A DNA stretch of 64,000 bases from Streptomyces sp. H27-H1 (lineage in GTDB: Bacteria > Actinomycetota > Actinomycetes > Streptomycetales > Streptomycetaceae): contig NZ_JAPNLJ010000009.1 of NCBI RefSeq assembly GCF_026627445.1, positions 186,001 through 250,000 on the forward strand. The letters are read 5' to 3'. Position numbers and translations under genes: made by a program. Each line of letters starts with the position of its first letter. The stretch's first letter is position 1. Positions 46,742 through 54,944 of the stretch are shown piece by piece. The notes under the pieces are model-generated. The model searched no databases. It was given only the letters and a program-made list of their open reading frames with translations, and had not been told where the DNA came from.

Positions 46742-47446
46742 TCAGGCCTTGAGCTTGTATCCGAAACCCCGGACCGTCTCGATCCGGTCCTGGCCGATCT
46801 TCGTGCGCAGCCGCTGGACGTGGACGTCCACGACGCGGGTGTCGCCGCCCCAGTCGTAGTCCCAGACCCGTTCCAGCAGCCGGTCGCGCGAGAGCACGGT
46901 GCCGGGGGAGGTGGAGAACTCCAGCAGCAGCCGCATCTCGGTGGGGGTCAGTGCCACCGAGACACCGGCCTTGCGCACCTCCATGCCCTCCGTGTCGACC
47001 TCCAGGTCGCCGAAGGCCAGGACCCCGCGCTCCCCGGAGGAGTCATCGTCGGCGCCGCCGCCCTGGGGACCGCCGGCGTGGCCGAAGCGGCGCAGCACCG
47101 CGCGGATGCGGGCGACGAGGACGGAGCCGTCGAAGGGCTTGGTGACGTAGTCGTCGGCGCCCGCCTCCAGCCCCAGGACCACGTCGATGGAGTCGGCGCG
47201 CGCCGACAGCATGATCACCGGCACGGTGGACTCGTCGCGGATGCGGCGGCACAGACTCACGCCGTCCATGCCGGGCACCATCACGTCGAGCAGTGCGATG
47301 TCGGGCCGGTCCGCCCGGAAGGACTCCAGACCGGACAGGCCGTCGGGCATGGCCGTGACCACGAACCCGTCGCGTTCCAGCGCCAGGGTCGTGGCCTCGC
47401 GGATGACGTCGTCGTCCTCCACGAACAGGACATGGGTCTCGGCCAT
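46742..47446 (-). CDS. cseB: Response regulator CseB
   Basis: 234-aa OmpR/PhoB-family regulator. The receiver has the acidic pair in LFVEDDDVI, phospho-Asp in IALLDVMVPGMDG and Lys in VTKPFDGS. After a Gly/Asp/Ser-rich linker (GGPQGGGADDDSSG), the winged-helix DNA-binding domain ends in GDTRVVDVHVQRLRTKIGQDRIETVRGFGYKL. In S. coelicolor CseB is required for sigE transcription. It starts at ATG 47446, 32 nt after the cseA stop, and precedes cseC by 50 nt. Confidence 0.96.
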   Translation of the reverse strand: MAETHVLFVEDDDVIREATTLALERDGFVVTAMPDGLSGLESFRADRPDIALLDVMVPGMDGVSLCRRIRDESTVPVIMLSARADSIDVVLGLEAGADDYVTKPFDGSVLVARIRAVLRRFGHAGGPQGGGADDDSSGERGVLAFGDLEVDTEGMEVRKAGVSVALTPTEMRLLLEFSTSPGTVLSRDRLLERVWDYDWGGDTRVVDVHVQRLRTKIGQDRIETVRGFGYKLKA

Positions 47447-47478
47447 GGGGAGCCTCGCCTCGCCTCGGTACTCGTTGC

Positions 47479-48186
47479 TCAGTTCTTCTGGCTGACGGCC
47501 GGGGCGGGAACCCCGCCGTCGACCACGTTGCTGTAGTCGGTGTGCACCCGGTCGTGCTCGGTGAACTGCTCCCCGTTCCAGCGGTAGGTGATCAGATCCT
47601 CGCCCGAGGGATAGGAGAGCGCGTCGCTCTTGCCGTAGACCTGCTTGGTGACGATCAGGTCGCCCCGGTCGATCTCGGCGTAGACGGGCGGCTGCTCGTC
47701 CGAGAAGACATTCTCGTACGAGCCCCCCTCCGCGCGGTACACGAACGAACCGCGGCCCAGCGCGTCGGCGCAGGACAGGACGTTGACCACGATGTCGACC
47801 CCCGGACCACCGGTGATCTTCCCGTAGCTGACGTCCACCGGGTACTCCTTGCCCGAGCAGGGCTTCAGGTCCCGCTTCACCTCGGTGCTGACCTTCGGGT
47901 CCGCCTTGATCAGGGCGATCGGGTCGACCTTGGTGTCCGGCTTGCCGGAGGCCCGGGGGGCGAGGGCGGTGGCGCTGCCCGCCTCGTGTTCGGAGGGCGC
48001 CGAGGAGGGGGCTCCGGTCTTGGCGGCCACCGGCTCGGTACGGGCCGGGCCGCCGTCCCGCAGTCCCGTGCCCCCCGTGGAGCAGCCGGCCGCGAACAGC
48101 ACGGTGCCGGCGAGGGCAACAGTCCCCGCCGACATCAGTACCACCGAGCTCTTGCCGCTCAGTCTTTGGCCAATCAGGCCGCGCAC
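47479..48186 (-). CDS. cseA: Lipoprotein CseA
   Basis: 235-aa lipoprotein: signal RLSGKSSVVLMSAGTVALAG with lipobox LFAAGC. The following Ala/Ser/Thr/Pro-rich segment leads to a conserved extracellular domain (about 90-220). CseA is a negative modulator of the SigE system in S. coelicolor; it acts outside the membrane, probably on CseC or its signal. GTG 48186 lies inside the end of sigE (13-bp overlap), so the two genes are translationally coupled. Confidence 0.93.
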   Translation of the reverse strand: MRGLIGQRLSGKSSVVLMSAGTVALAGTVLFAAGCSTGGTGLRDGGPARTEPVAAKTGAPSSAPSEHEAGSATALAPRASGKPDTKVDPIALIKADPKVSTEVKRDLKPCSGKEYPVDVSYGKITGGPGVDIVVNVLSCADALGRGSFVYRAEGGSYENVFSDEQPPVYAEIDRGDLIVTKQVYGKSDALSYPSGEDLITYRWNGEQFTEHDRVHTDYSNVVDGGVPAPAVSQKN

Positions 48187-48734
48187 CGCTCACGCCCCTC
48201 GTACCGGATGGTGTGGTCACCGCGCTCCAGCGCACGCATGTCCAGGTCCCGGCTCTCCAGTTCCTGCCGGAGTCGGGCCAGTGCGCGGTGCAGAGTGCTC
48301 TTCACGGTACCCGCAGACATGCCGAGCGCCGCAGCGGTCTCCTCGGTGCTCATCTGCTCCCAGTGTCGCAGTACCACCACACTGCGCTGCTTGGGCGCGA
48401 GCACCTTGAGGATGTCCATGAGCAGGGCGCGGTCGGCGCGCTGGTCCGAACCGTCCTCGACGGAGTTGTCGGGGAGCTGCTCGGTGGGAACCTCTTCGAG
48501 CTTGCGGGCCCGCCACCATTCGGTACGGGTGTTGATCATGACGCGGCGCAGGTAGGCGTCGGCGAGGGACTTGTCGGCGATGCCGTCCCAGCGGCCGTAG
48601 GTGCGGACGAGTGCGGTCTGCAGGAGGTCCTGTGCGTCGGTCGGGTCCGGAACCAGGCGACGGGCACTGCGCAGCAGCGCCTCCTGCCGGGTGCGTACGT
48701 ACTCTTCGAATTCGAGTACCTCGCCGTGCGCCAT
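48174..48734 (-). CDS. sigE: RNA polymerase sigma factor SigE (ECF)
   Basis: 186-aa ECF sigma factor. Region 2 shows LLRSARRLVPDPTDAQDLLQTALVRTYGRWDGI and RVMINTRTEWWRARK (promoter -10 contacts); region 4 shows VLAPKQRSVVVLRHWEQMSTEETAAALGMSAGTVKSTLHRALARLR. SigE controls cell-wall genes, including hrdD and wall-synthesis targets. It lacks an adjacent anti-sigma and is controlled at transcription by CseBC. The start at 48734 (MAHGEVLEFEEYV) is preferred; the ORF extends 11 codons upstream without conservation. Confidence 0.97.
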   Translation of the reverse strand: MAHGEVLEFEEYVRTRQEALLRSARRLVPDPTDAQDLLQTALVRTYGRWDGIADKSLADAYLRRVMINTRTEWWRARKLEEVPTEQLPDNSVEDGSDQRADRALLMDILKVLAPKQRSVVVLRHWEQMSTEETAAALGMSAGTVKSTLHRALARLRQELESRDLDMRALERGDHTIRYEGRERCAA

Positions 48735-48901
48735 CTCAGACCGCCTCCGTTCCGTCCAACCGCTCACCCGCTGCCTTACGGATTCGACGGTACGGAGGCG
48801 TTGTCACGGGCCTGTGCGGGTCAGCCTTCGGTGGGCGCACGGACACCCATAGGTTGTGTAACAGAGCCTGTGAGCTGCGGTTTCTCCCAAGCAAGCGGAA
48901 T
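48735..48901 (-). promoter_or_regulatory. sigE upstream region
   Basis: A 167-bp gene-free spacer upstream of the sigE start, bounded by the mutY terminator. In S. coelicolor the CseB-dependent sigE promoter lies in this position. A GAGGCGG ribosome-binding site sits shortly before the start. No CseB box could be defined by eye. Confidence 0.55.
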
Positions 48902-48920
48902 CCCTGAGTCAGCTTCAGGG
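48902..48920 (-). terminator. Small hairpin at the mutY stop
   Basis: A 6-bp stem CCCTGA / TCAGGG with a 7-nt loop includes the mutY stop codon. It is weak but well placed to end mutY before the sigE region. Confidence 0.4.
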
Positions 48921-49832
48921 GGTTTCGGCGGCGGCCTTCGCCGGCCCGGCCGGAAGCCGGTACATGCGGCCGGGCAGCGGCTCCACCAGCCCGTCCGAGA
49001 CCAGCCCGTCCAGTGCGCGGGCCCGCTGTACGGGCTCCTCCCAGACGGTGTCGAGGACGGACTGCGGCACGGCGCCGACCGCCTCGCGCAGGACCGCGAG
49101 GAGTTTACCGCGCACCTGCCGGTCCGTCCCGGCGTACGTCTGCCCGCGCCGCGGCGGCCCCTCGTGGGCGGGCTTCCCGGCCAGCCGCCACGCGCACAGC
49201 CCGGCCACCGGGCAGCTCCCGCAGTCCGGGTTCTTGGCCGTGCACACCAGCGCCCCGAGCTCCATGGAGGCCGCCGCCCAGCGGGCCGCGGTGTCCTCGT
49301 CCGCGGGCAGCAGGGCGCGGGCCAGGCGGCGTTCGGCGGCGGTGGTGGCGTTCGGCGGGTACTCGACCCCGGTCGCGGTGCGCGCGAAGACCCGGCGCAC
49401 GTTGGTGTCGAGGACCGCGTGCCGCTGCCCGTACGCGAAGGAGGCCACGGCCGCCGCCGTGTACTCGCCGATCCCGGGCAGGGCCAGCAGGTGCGCGTGC
49501 TCGCGCGGTACGTCGCCCCCGTGCCGCTCCGTTATGGCGACGGCCGCGCCGTGCAGGCGCAGGGCCCGGCGCGGGTAACCGAGGCGGCCCCAGGCGCGTA
49601 CGGCCTCACCGGGGGCGTCTGCGGCCAGGTCGGCGGGGCGGGGCCAGCGGGCGAGCCACTGCTCGTAGACAGGCAGGACCCGGTTGACGGGAGTCTGCTG
49701 GAGCATGAACTCGCTGACCATCACCCCCCAGGGGCCGGCTTCGGGGCGGCGCCAGGGAAGGTCGCGGGCGTGTGCTTCGAACCACGCGATGACGGGGGAG
49801 TGCAGCGCGGTGGTGGGAATGGTTGCAGTCAT
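48915..49832 (-). CDS. mutY: A/G-specific adenine glycosylase
   Basis: 305-aa base-excision repair enzyme that removes adenine mispaired with 8-oxoguanine. It shows LPWRRPEAGPWGVMVSEFMLQQTPVNRVLPVYEQWL (HhH-GPD N-terminal), LPGIGEYTAAAVASFAYGQRHAVLDTNVRRVFAR (HhH and catalytic Asp region), and the 4Fe-4S ligands in VCTAKNPDCGSCPVAGLC. The C-terminal 8-oxoG recognition domain is shorter than in E. coli, as in other actinomycete MutY. The start is taken at Met 49832 (MTATIPTTAL); Met 49844 is four codons upstream. Confidence 0.95.
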   Translation of the reverse strand: MTATIPTTALHSPVIAWFEAHARDLPWRRPEAGPWGVMVSEFMLQQTPVNRVLPVYEQWLARWPRPADLAADAPGEAVRAWGRLGYPRRALRLHGAAVAITERHGGDVPREHAHLLALPGIGEYTAAAVASFAYGQRHAVLDTNVRRVFARTATGVEYPPNATTAAERRLARALLPADEDTAARWAAASMELGALVCTAKNPDCGSCPVAGLCAWRLAGKPAHEGPPRRGQTYAGTDRQVRGKLLAVLREAVGAVPQSVLDTVWEEPVQRARALDGLVSDGLVEPLPGRMYRLPAGPAKAAAETP

Positions 49833-49877
49833 GGCAGACGGCATCCTGGCACGTTTCGGGCCCGTCGTGCGGGGCCC

Positions 49878-49919
49878 GGGCCGTTGGTCAGGACGGCTGG
49901 GCCGTTGGTCAGGACGGCT
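49878..49919. repeat. Tandem 21-bp direct repeat at the PAP2 gene 3' end
   Basis: Two exact copies of a 21-bp unit that begins GGGCCGTTGGTCAGGACG, at 49878-49898 and 49899-49919. The second contains the PAP2 stop codon (49909-49911). It is a recent duplication in the mutY/PAP2 spacer. Confidence 0.85.
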
Positions 49920-50523
49920 GGGCGGGACCCGGGCCGGTGATCAGGACGCCCGTGCGGCCTCCGCTCGCCCGCACGGCGGCGACGATCCGTGCCGCCGGGC
50001 CGGTGAGCGCGAGGACGGCGAGCGCGGCGAGGCTCGCGCCCAGCAGCAGGCCCATGCCCACGTCGTGCGGGTAGTGGACGCCGACGAAGACCCGGGAGAA
50101 GGCCATCAGCAGGGCGAGCGGAACGGTCAGCAGCGCGAGCCCCCGTACGGCGAGGACCAGTGCGACGGTCGCGGCGCCCGCTATGGACGCGTGGTTGCTG
50201 GGGAAGGACCAGTCGCCGGTGGCCGGGCACTTGATCAGCGAGGCCGCGGCCCCGGCCACGGCCCGGCAGGGGCGCTCCTCGTCGACGCTGGACTTCACCA
50301 GCTCGGAGGCGACGTAGGCCAGGGCGGTGACGAAGGGCGCGAGGACCGCGAGAGCCACCGTGCGCGGGTCGCGGGCGCCGCGCGAACGCCACCACACGGC
50401 GATGAAGAGGGCGCCGAAGACGAACAGCCCGTACTCGGTCCAGAACTCGAAGGCCGACTGCACCCAGGCGGGGGCCGAGTGGGCGAAATCGGTGACGTCG
50501 AGGTAGAGGCCGGAGCTGTCCAT
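49909..50523 (-). CDS. PAP2-family membrane phosphatase
   Basis: 204-aa integral membrane phosphatase with about six helices. The three PAP2 signature blocks are present: KSSVDEERPC (K-x6-RP), PSNHAS (PSGH-like, with Asn in place of Gly) and SRVFVGVHYPHDV (SR-x5-H-x3-D). Substrates in the family include undecaprenyl diphosphate and phosphatidic acid; which applies is unknown. The neighbouring envelope-stress genes make undecaprenyl diphosphate recycling reasonable, as inference only. Confidence 0.92.
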   Translation of the reverse strand: MDSSGLYLDVTDFAHSAPAWVQSAFEFWTEYGLFVFGALFIAVWWRSRGARDPRTVALAVLAPFVTALAYVASELVKSSVDEERPCRAVAGAAASLIKCPATGDWSFPSNHASIAGAATVALVLAVRGLALLTVPLALLMAFSRVFVGVHYPHDVGMGLLLGASLAALAVLALTGPAARIVAAVRASGGRTGVLITGPGPAQPS

Positions 50524-50682
50524 GAAGACTGAAGATACCTAGATCGCAATAACGTCCTCATCAGGATCCCGGCACCTTTCCGGTGCTCAGACGCACCCCG
50601 CGGGATGATCATCGGCAAAACAAGCGGAGTGCGCGGCATGTGGGGCACTGATCGCGGCGCGAACTCTCGTAAGGTTCCGTTC

Positions 50683-51480
50683 GTGGGATCTCTGCGCAAT
50701 CCGGTCGGGCCGCTCCCCTCCTCCATCTACTGGCGACGGAGGGCTGTGCTGGCGTCCGTTGCCGCGCTCCTCGCGATGCTCGCCGTATGGACCGTCAGCT
50801 CCGGCGGCGGCAGGTCGAGTACCAACGGCAAGGGCCAGGGCGGCTCCGGACCCGCCACCCAGATCACCCCCGGACCCTCGGGCTCCGGCCCGGCGATCAG
50901 TCAGGCGCCGGGCGGGCGCGGGGAGTCGGGCTCCGGCGGCGGTACGGGCTCCGGCCCAGGTGCCAGCCCTGGTACGGGCAAGAACGGCGAACCCGGCGCC
51001 GAACCGGGCGCCGGGGACCCAGGCGGATCGGACGGCTCCGGCGCGGGCCAGACCGTCCCGTCGGACTCGCCGGTGCCCACGTGCGCGCCGAGTGCGCTGC
51101 AGTGGGAGGTCAAGAGCGTGAAGAACGAGTACGAGGCGAGCGAGAAGCCGCGCCTCGAACTCATCGCGCGCAATGTCTCCGGCACGACCTGCAAGGTCGA
51201 TCTCGGCCCGAAGCAGGCGGTGCTGACCATCACTCAGGCGAGCAACGCCAAGCCGGTCTGGTCCTCGGCGGACTGCCCCGCGGGCGCGGGCAACGTCTTC
51301 TACCGGGTGCCCTCGCAGGGCGAGACCAAGCAGGCGCTGGAGTGGGACCGCCGCTTCAGCGAGGCCACCCAGTGCCAGTCGCCTCCGGCGGGGGCGGCGG
51401 CCGCGGACACGTACGTGGTCGAGGTCAAGTCCCCGGGGATGCCGGTGGCTCGAACCTCGTTCGTCCTGAAGCCGGAGTAG
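50683..51480 (+). CDS. Membrane-anchored extracellular protein with Gly/Ser/Pro-rich stalk
   Basis: 265-aa protein. A short cytoplasmic N-terminus (VGSLRNPVGPLPSSIYWRRR) precedes one transmembrane helix (about residues 21-38). Then comes a Gly/Ser/Pro stalk (about 40-125) and an extracellular domain with four Cys (CAPSALQWEVKSVKNEYEASEKPRLELIARN, TCKVDLGPKQAVLTI, DCPAGAGN, TQCQ) that should form disulfides. It resembles Streptomyces DUF4232-like surface domains but I do not assign it. GTG 50683 gives the cleanest N-terminus; Met 50605 and Met 50638 are further upstream. Confidence 0.78.
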   Translation: MGSLRNPVGPLPSSIYWRRRAVLASVAALLAMLAVWTVSSGGGRSSTNGKGQGGSGPATQITPGPSGSGPAISQAPGGRGESGSGGGTGSGPGASPGTGKNGEPGAEPGAGDPGGSDGSGAGQTVPSDSPVPTCAPSALQWEVKSVKNEYEASEKPRLELIARNVSGTTCKVDLGPKQAVLTITQASNAKPVWSSADCPAGAGNVFYRVPSQGETKQALEWDRRFSEATQCQSPPAGAAAADTYVVEVKSPGMPVARTSFVLKPE

Positions 51481-51506
51481 CGGCGCCACAGGTGTCAGAC
51501 GTACCG

Positions 51507-52631
51507 TCAGACGTACCGCTCCAGGATGGAGGACTCCGCCAGCCGGGACAGGCCCTCACGGACGCTCCGCGCACGGGCCTCGCCCACGCCGTCGACCGTC
51601 TGGAGGTCGTCCACGCTGGCGGCGAGCAGCTTCTGCAGCCCGCCGAAGTGCTCCACCAGCCGCTCGATGATCGCCCCGGGCAGCCGCGGAATCTTCGCCA
51701 GCAGCCGGTACCCGCGAGGGGACACCGCCGAGTCCAGGGTCTCCGGCGAGCCCGTGTACCCCAGTGCCTTCGCCACGATGGCCAGCTCCAGCAGCTCCGG
51801 ATGCGTCAGCGCGTCCAGCGCCGGCAGCGCCTCCTCCACCGTGCGGGAACGCTTCGCCGTCGGCTCCGGCACGTAGTCCCGGATGACGAGCTCCCGCTCC
51901 TGCTCGATCCCGACCGTCAGCTCGTCGAGCTGGAGCGACAGCAGCCGACCGTCGGTGCCGAGCTCCACCACGTACTCCGCGATCTCCGTCGCGATCCGGC
52001 GCACCATTTCCAGCCGCTGCGCCACCGCCCCGACGTCGCGGACCGTCACCAGGTCCTCGATCTCCAGCGCGGACAGCGTCCCGGCGACCTCGTCCAGGCG
52101 GAGCTTGTACCGCTCCAGCGTGGCCAGCGCCTGGTTGGCCCGCGACAGGATCGCCCCGGACTCCTCCAGCACGCGCCGCTCGCCGTCCACGTACAGCGCG
52201 ATCAGCCGCATCGACTGCGAGACCGACACCACCGGGAAACCGCACTGCTTCGAGACCCGGTCCGCGGTCCGGTGCCGGGTGCCCGTCTCCTCCGTGTGGA
52301 TCGACGCGTCGGGCACCAGCTGGACGCCCGCCCGCAGGATCTTGGTGATGTCCTTGTCGAGGATCAGCGCCCCGTCGAGCTTGCACAGCTCGCGCAGCCG
52401 GGTCGCGGTGAACTCCACGTCCAGGACGAAACCGCCCGTGCACATCGCCTCGACGGACTTGTCCATACCGAGGACGATGAGCCCTCCGGTATTGCCGCGG
52501 ACGATCCGTTCGAGCCCGTCACGCAGGGGCTGACCTGGTGCGACCGCACTCAGCGAGGCGCGCATCATGGCCTCCTGCTTGGAGCTCGCGCCCGACTTCC
52601 CGGATGCTGCTGCCCCGTCCTTGGCTGCCAC
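51507..52631 (-). CDS. disA: Diadenylate cyclase DisA (c-di-AMP synthase, DNA integrity scanner)
   Basis: 374-aa enzyme that makes c-di-AMP from two ATP and pauses when bound to branched DNA. The DAC domain has both catalytic motifs, Asp86-Gly87-Ala88 (LDGALIL) and Arg119-His120-Arg121 (GTRHRTA), so it should be active. A helical spine (about 150-290) joins to a C-terminal HhH DNA-binding domain (AASVDDLQTVDGVGEARARSVREGLSRL). GTG 52631 has GGAGGAG just upstream. It lies downstream of radA, the usual partner gene, but 199 bp separate them and include a dispersed repeat. Confidence 0.97.
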   Translation of the reverse strand: MAAKDGAAASGKSGASSKQEAMMRASLSAVAPGQPLRDGLERIVRGNTGGLIVLGMDKSVEAMCTGGFVLDVEFTATRLRELCKLDGALILDKDITKILRAGVQLVPDASIHTEETGTRHRTADRVSKQCGFPVVSVSQSMRLIALYVDGERRVLEESGAILSRANQALATLERYKLRLDEVAGTLSALEIEDLVTVRDVGAVAQRLEMVRRIATEIAEYVVELGTDGRLLSLQLDELTVGIEQERELVIRDYVPEPTAKRSRTVEEALPALDALTHPELLELAIVAKALGYTGSPETLDSAVSPRGYRLLAKIPRLPGAIIERLVEHFGGLQKLLAASVDDLQTVDGVGEARARSVREGLSRLAESSILERYV

Positions 52632-52790
52632 TGCACTCCTCCGGTCGCGGGTTGTGCCGCCTGCGTACGGCCGGGCGGACCATCCCGGAGTCTACCGGCG
52701 CGGCCCCGGCACCCGCCCGTGCCTTGACGCGGCCGGACCGGGGAGTACCCCATCGGGGCCTGCCGGCCCGCTGCCCGGCGGGCCGTCCCG

Positions 52791-52833
52791 GCCGGGCGCC
52801 GCGGGCCCGGCAAGATCGGAAAGAGACGGCCTA
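52791..52833 (-). repeat. 43-bp dispersed repeat at the radA stop (fragment of the 171-bp element)
   Basis: Matches 56887-56929 at 41 of 43 positions. In the orientation of radA it begins with the stop TAG, then the CGTCTCTTTC-type conserved stretch, then a 7-bp GCCGGGC / GCCCGGC hairpin. The radA stop codon is therefore inside the repeat. Confidence 0.9.
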
Positions 52834-54246
52834 ACCCGCCTCGGGGGCCTTCGCCGGCGTACGCGACCGCCCGCGCGGCAGGGCCCGTAGCGCGTCGCCC
52901 ATGTCGGCGACCTCCGTCACCTTCATGCCCGGCGGCACCTTCCCCGGATCCACCGGCACCAGGGCGTGCGTGAAGCCCAGCCGGTGCGCTTCCGCGAGCC
53001 TGCGCTGTACGCCCGTCACGCGCCGGACCTCGCCCGCGAGGCCGACCTCGCCGATGGCGACCAGGTTCTTCGGGAGCGGTACGTCGCTGGCGGCCGAGGC
53101 CAGGGCCAGGGCGATCGCCAGGTCGGCGGCCGGCTCGGTCAGCTTCACACCGCCCACCGTGGCGGTGTAGATGTCCCGCTTGCCGAGGGCCGTGATCCGC
53201 CCGCGCTGCTCCAGCACCGCCAGCATCATCGAGACGCGCGAGGTCTCCAGCCCGGAGGTGGTCCGGCGCGGCGAGGGGATCTGCGAATCCACTGTCAGCG
53301 CCTGAACCTCGGCGACCAGCGGCCGCTTCCCCTCCAGGGTCACCGTCAGGCAGGTGCCGGGGACGGCCTCGGTGCGGCGGGTCAGGAACAGCCCGCTCGG
53401 GTCGGCGAGGCCGGTGATGCCCTCGTCGTGCAGTTCGAAGCAGCCGACCTCGTCCGTGGCGCCGTACCGGTTCTTCACCCCGCGTACCAGGCGCAGCCGC
53501 GCGTGCCGGTCGCCCTCGAAGCTCAGGACCACGTCCACGAGGTGCTCCAGCAGCCGGGGACCGGCGATCGCCCCGTCCTTGGTGACGTGGCCGACGAGCA
53601 GCGTGGCCATCCCGCGCTCCTTGGAGGCCCGGATCAGCGCCCCGGCCACCTCCCGGACCTGCGCCATGCCACCGGGCGCGCCGTCGATCTCGGGGGAGGC
53701 GACGGTCTGCACGGAGTCCACGATCAGCAGCGAGGGCTTGACCGCGTCGAGGTGCCCGAGGACGGCGGACAGGTCGGTCTCGGCGGCGAGGTAGAGGTGG
53801 TCGCTGAGCGCCTTGATCCGCTCGGCCCGCAGCCGCACCTGGCTCGCCGACTCCTCGCCCGTGATGTACAGCGTGCGGTGCTCGTCGCTGGCCGCCTTCG
53901 CCGCGACGTCGAGCAGCAGCGTCGACTTGCCCACGCCCGGCTCGCCCGCGAGCAGGACGACCGCCCCGGGGATCAGCCCGCCGCCCAGCACCCGGTCCAG
54001 CTCGTCCACACCGGTGCTCCGCGCGGTCGCGCTGCGGACGTCGACCTGCCCGATCGGCACGGCAGCCGTGGTCACCCGGCCGGCCGCGGTGGTCCGCACG
54101 GCGGGCGCGCCGCCGATTTCCTCGACGGTGCCCCAGGCCTGGCACTCGGGGCACCGGCCGAGCCACTTGGCGGTGGCGTACCCGCACTCGGTGCAACGGT
54201 AGGACGGCCGGTCCTTTGCGGATGAACGAGATGTACGGGCAGCCAT
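52831..54246 (-). CDS. radA: DNA repair protein RadA/Sms
   Basis: 471-aa recombination helicase. Zinc finger CTECGYATAKWLGRCPEC near the N-terminus, RecA-like domain with Walker A GEPGVGKST and Walker B LLIVDSVQT, the RadA-specific KNRYG loop (usually KNRFG), and a C-terminal Lon-protease-like domain (GIYTATVGGVKL-type block, IGEVGLAGEVRRV) that lacks protease function. RadA extends D-loops in recombination and in other bacteria controls DisA. The start is MAARTSRSSAKDRPSYRC at 54246; the longer frame is spurious. The stop codon lies in a dispersed repeat. Confidence 0.97.
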   Translation of the reverse strand: MAARTSRSSAKDRPSYRCTECGYATAKWLGRCPECQAWGTVEEIGGAPAVRTTAAGRVTTAAVPIGQVDVRSATARSTGVDELDRVLGGGLIPGAVVLLAGEPGVGKSTLLLDVAAKAASDEHRTLYITGEESASQVRLRAERIKALSDHLYLAAETDLSAVLGHLDAVKPSLLIVDSVQTVASPEIDGAPGGMAQVREVAGALIRASKERGMATLLVGHVTKDGAIAGPRLLEHLVDVVLSFEGDRHARLRLVRGVKNRYGATDEVGCFELHDEGITGLADPSGLFLTRRTEAVPGTCLTVTLEGKRPLVAEVQALTVDSQIPSPRRTTSGLETSRVSMMLAVLEQRGRITALGKRDIYTATVGGVKLTEPAADLAIALALASAASDVPLPKNLVAIGEVGLAGEVRRVTGVQRRLAEAHRLGFTHALVPVDPGKVPPGMKVTEVADMGDALRALPRGRSRTPAKAPEAG

Positions 54247-54340
54247 GCGGCCCACGGTAGCCGCCCCCTCTGACAGACCCCGCCGGGCGGCCCTCCGGTT
54301 GTGCGCGGTTCCGGGGGACGGGTCTCCGTAGGGTTCCCGC

Positions 54341-54718
54341 ATGGCGGATGAGAATGAGCAGGCGGTGCAAGCGGCCATTGACGGCGAGCTGCGGCTTCTC
54401 GATGCCGAGGTGCGGGCTTCCCCGGCCCGGGTCCTGGAACTGCTGGATCCGGAGTTCACCGAGATCGGAGCTTCTGGACGCCGGTGGGATGTGGAGTCGA
54501 TCCTGACGCTGACGAGCGGCGGTGCGGTGTCCCCGGAGTCCGCGGTCGAGGTCAGGGGCAGGGTCAGTGAAATGTCCGGGGTCGTCCTCGCCCCGGGAGT
54601 CGTTCACCTGACGTACTTCGACGACGACCGAGGCCGCCGGGCATGGCGGAGCTCTCTGTGGCGGCTGACGGAGACGGGCTGGCGGATGTACTTTCACCAA
54701 GGCACTCCGGCCGGCTGA
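54341..54718 (+). CDS. DUF4440 / NTF2-like protein
   Basis: 125-aa protein with the DUF4440 pattern: AAIDGELRLLDAEVRASPARVLELLDPEFTEIGASGRRWD, and C-terminal WRSSLWRLTETGWRMYFHQGTPA. The fold is the NTF2-like cone, common in small ligand-binding or polyketide-cyclase-like proteins. It is divergent from radA across 94 bp. Function is unknown. Confidence 0.88.
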   Translation: MADENEQAVQAAIDGELRLLDAEVRASPARVLELLDPEFTEIGASGRRWDVESILTLTSGGAVSPESAVEVRGRVSEMSGVVLAPGVVHLTYFDDDRGRRAWRSSLWRLTETGWRMYFHQGTPAG

Positions 54719-54944
54719 GCGTGTGGGACCGCGGCCCGCGAGGGTGGCGGCCGCCGCGTGGGCCCGCGGGTCCCGCCTCGGGAAGTCGCACCCCTCCGGG
54801 AGGCTCCCCCGGGTGGCCCGGCGTGTACGCCGTGGCGGTCACCGTCAGGGGCGCTGTCAGCAGGACGCCAATCCGTTCACCCATAAGGGCTAAAACCGGT
54901 GAAGGCTTCCGGAGCGCCACCGGCGCGCCGCCTACGGTCACCGA

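Noticed and set aside
54247..54459. N-terminal extension of RadA
   Set aside because: The zinc finger normally lies close to the N-terminus; the extension overlaps the divergent DUF4440 gene in another strand and looks like shadow sequence.
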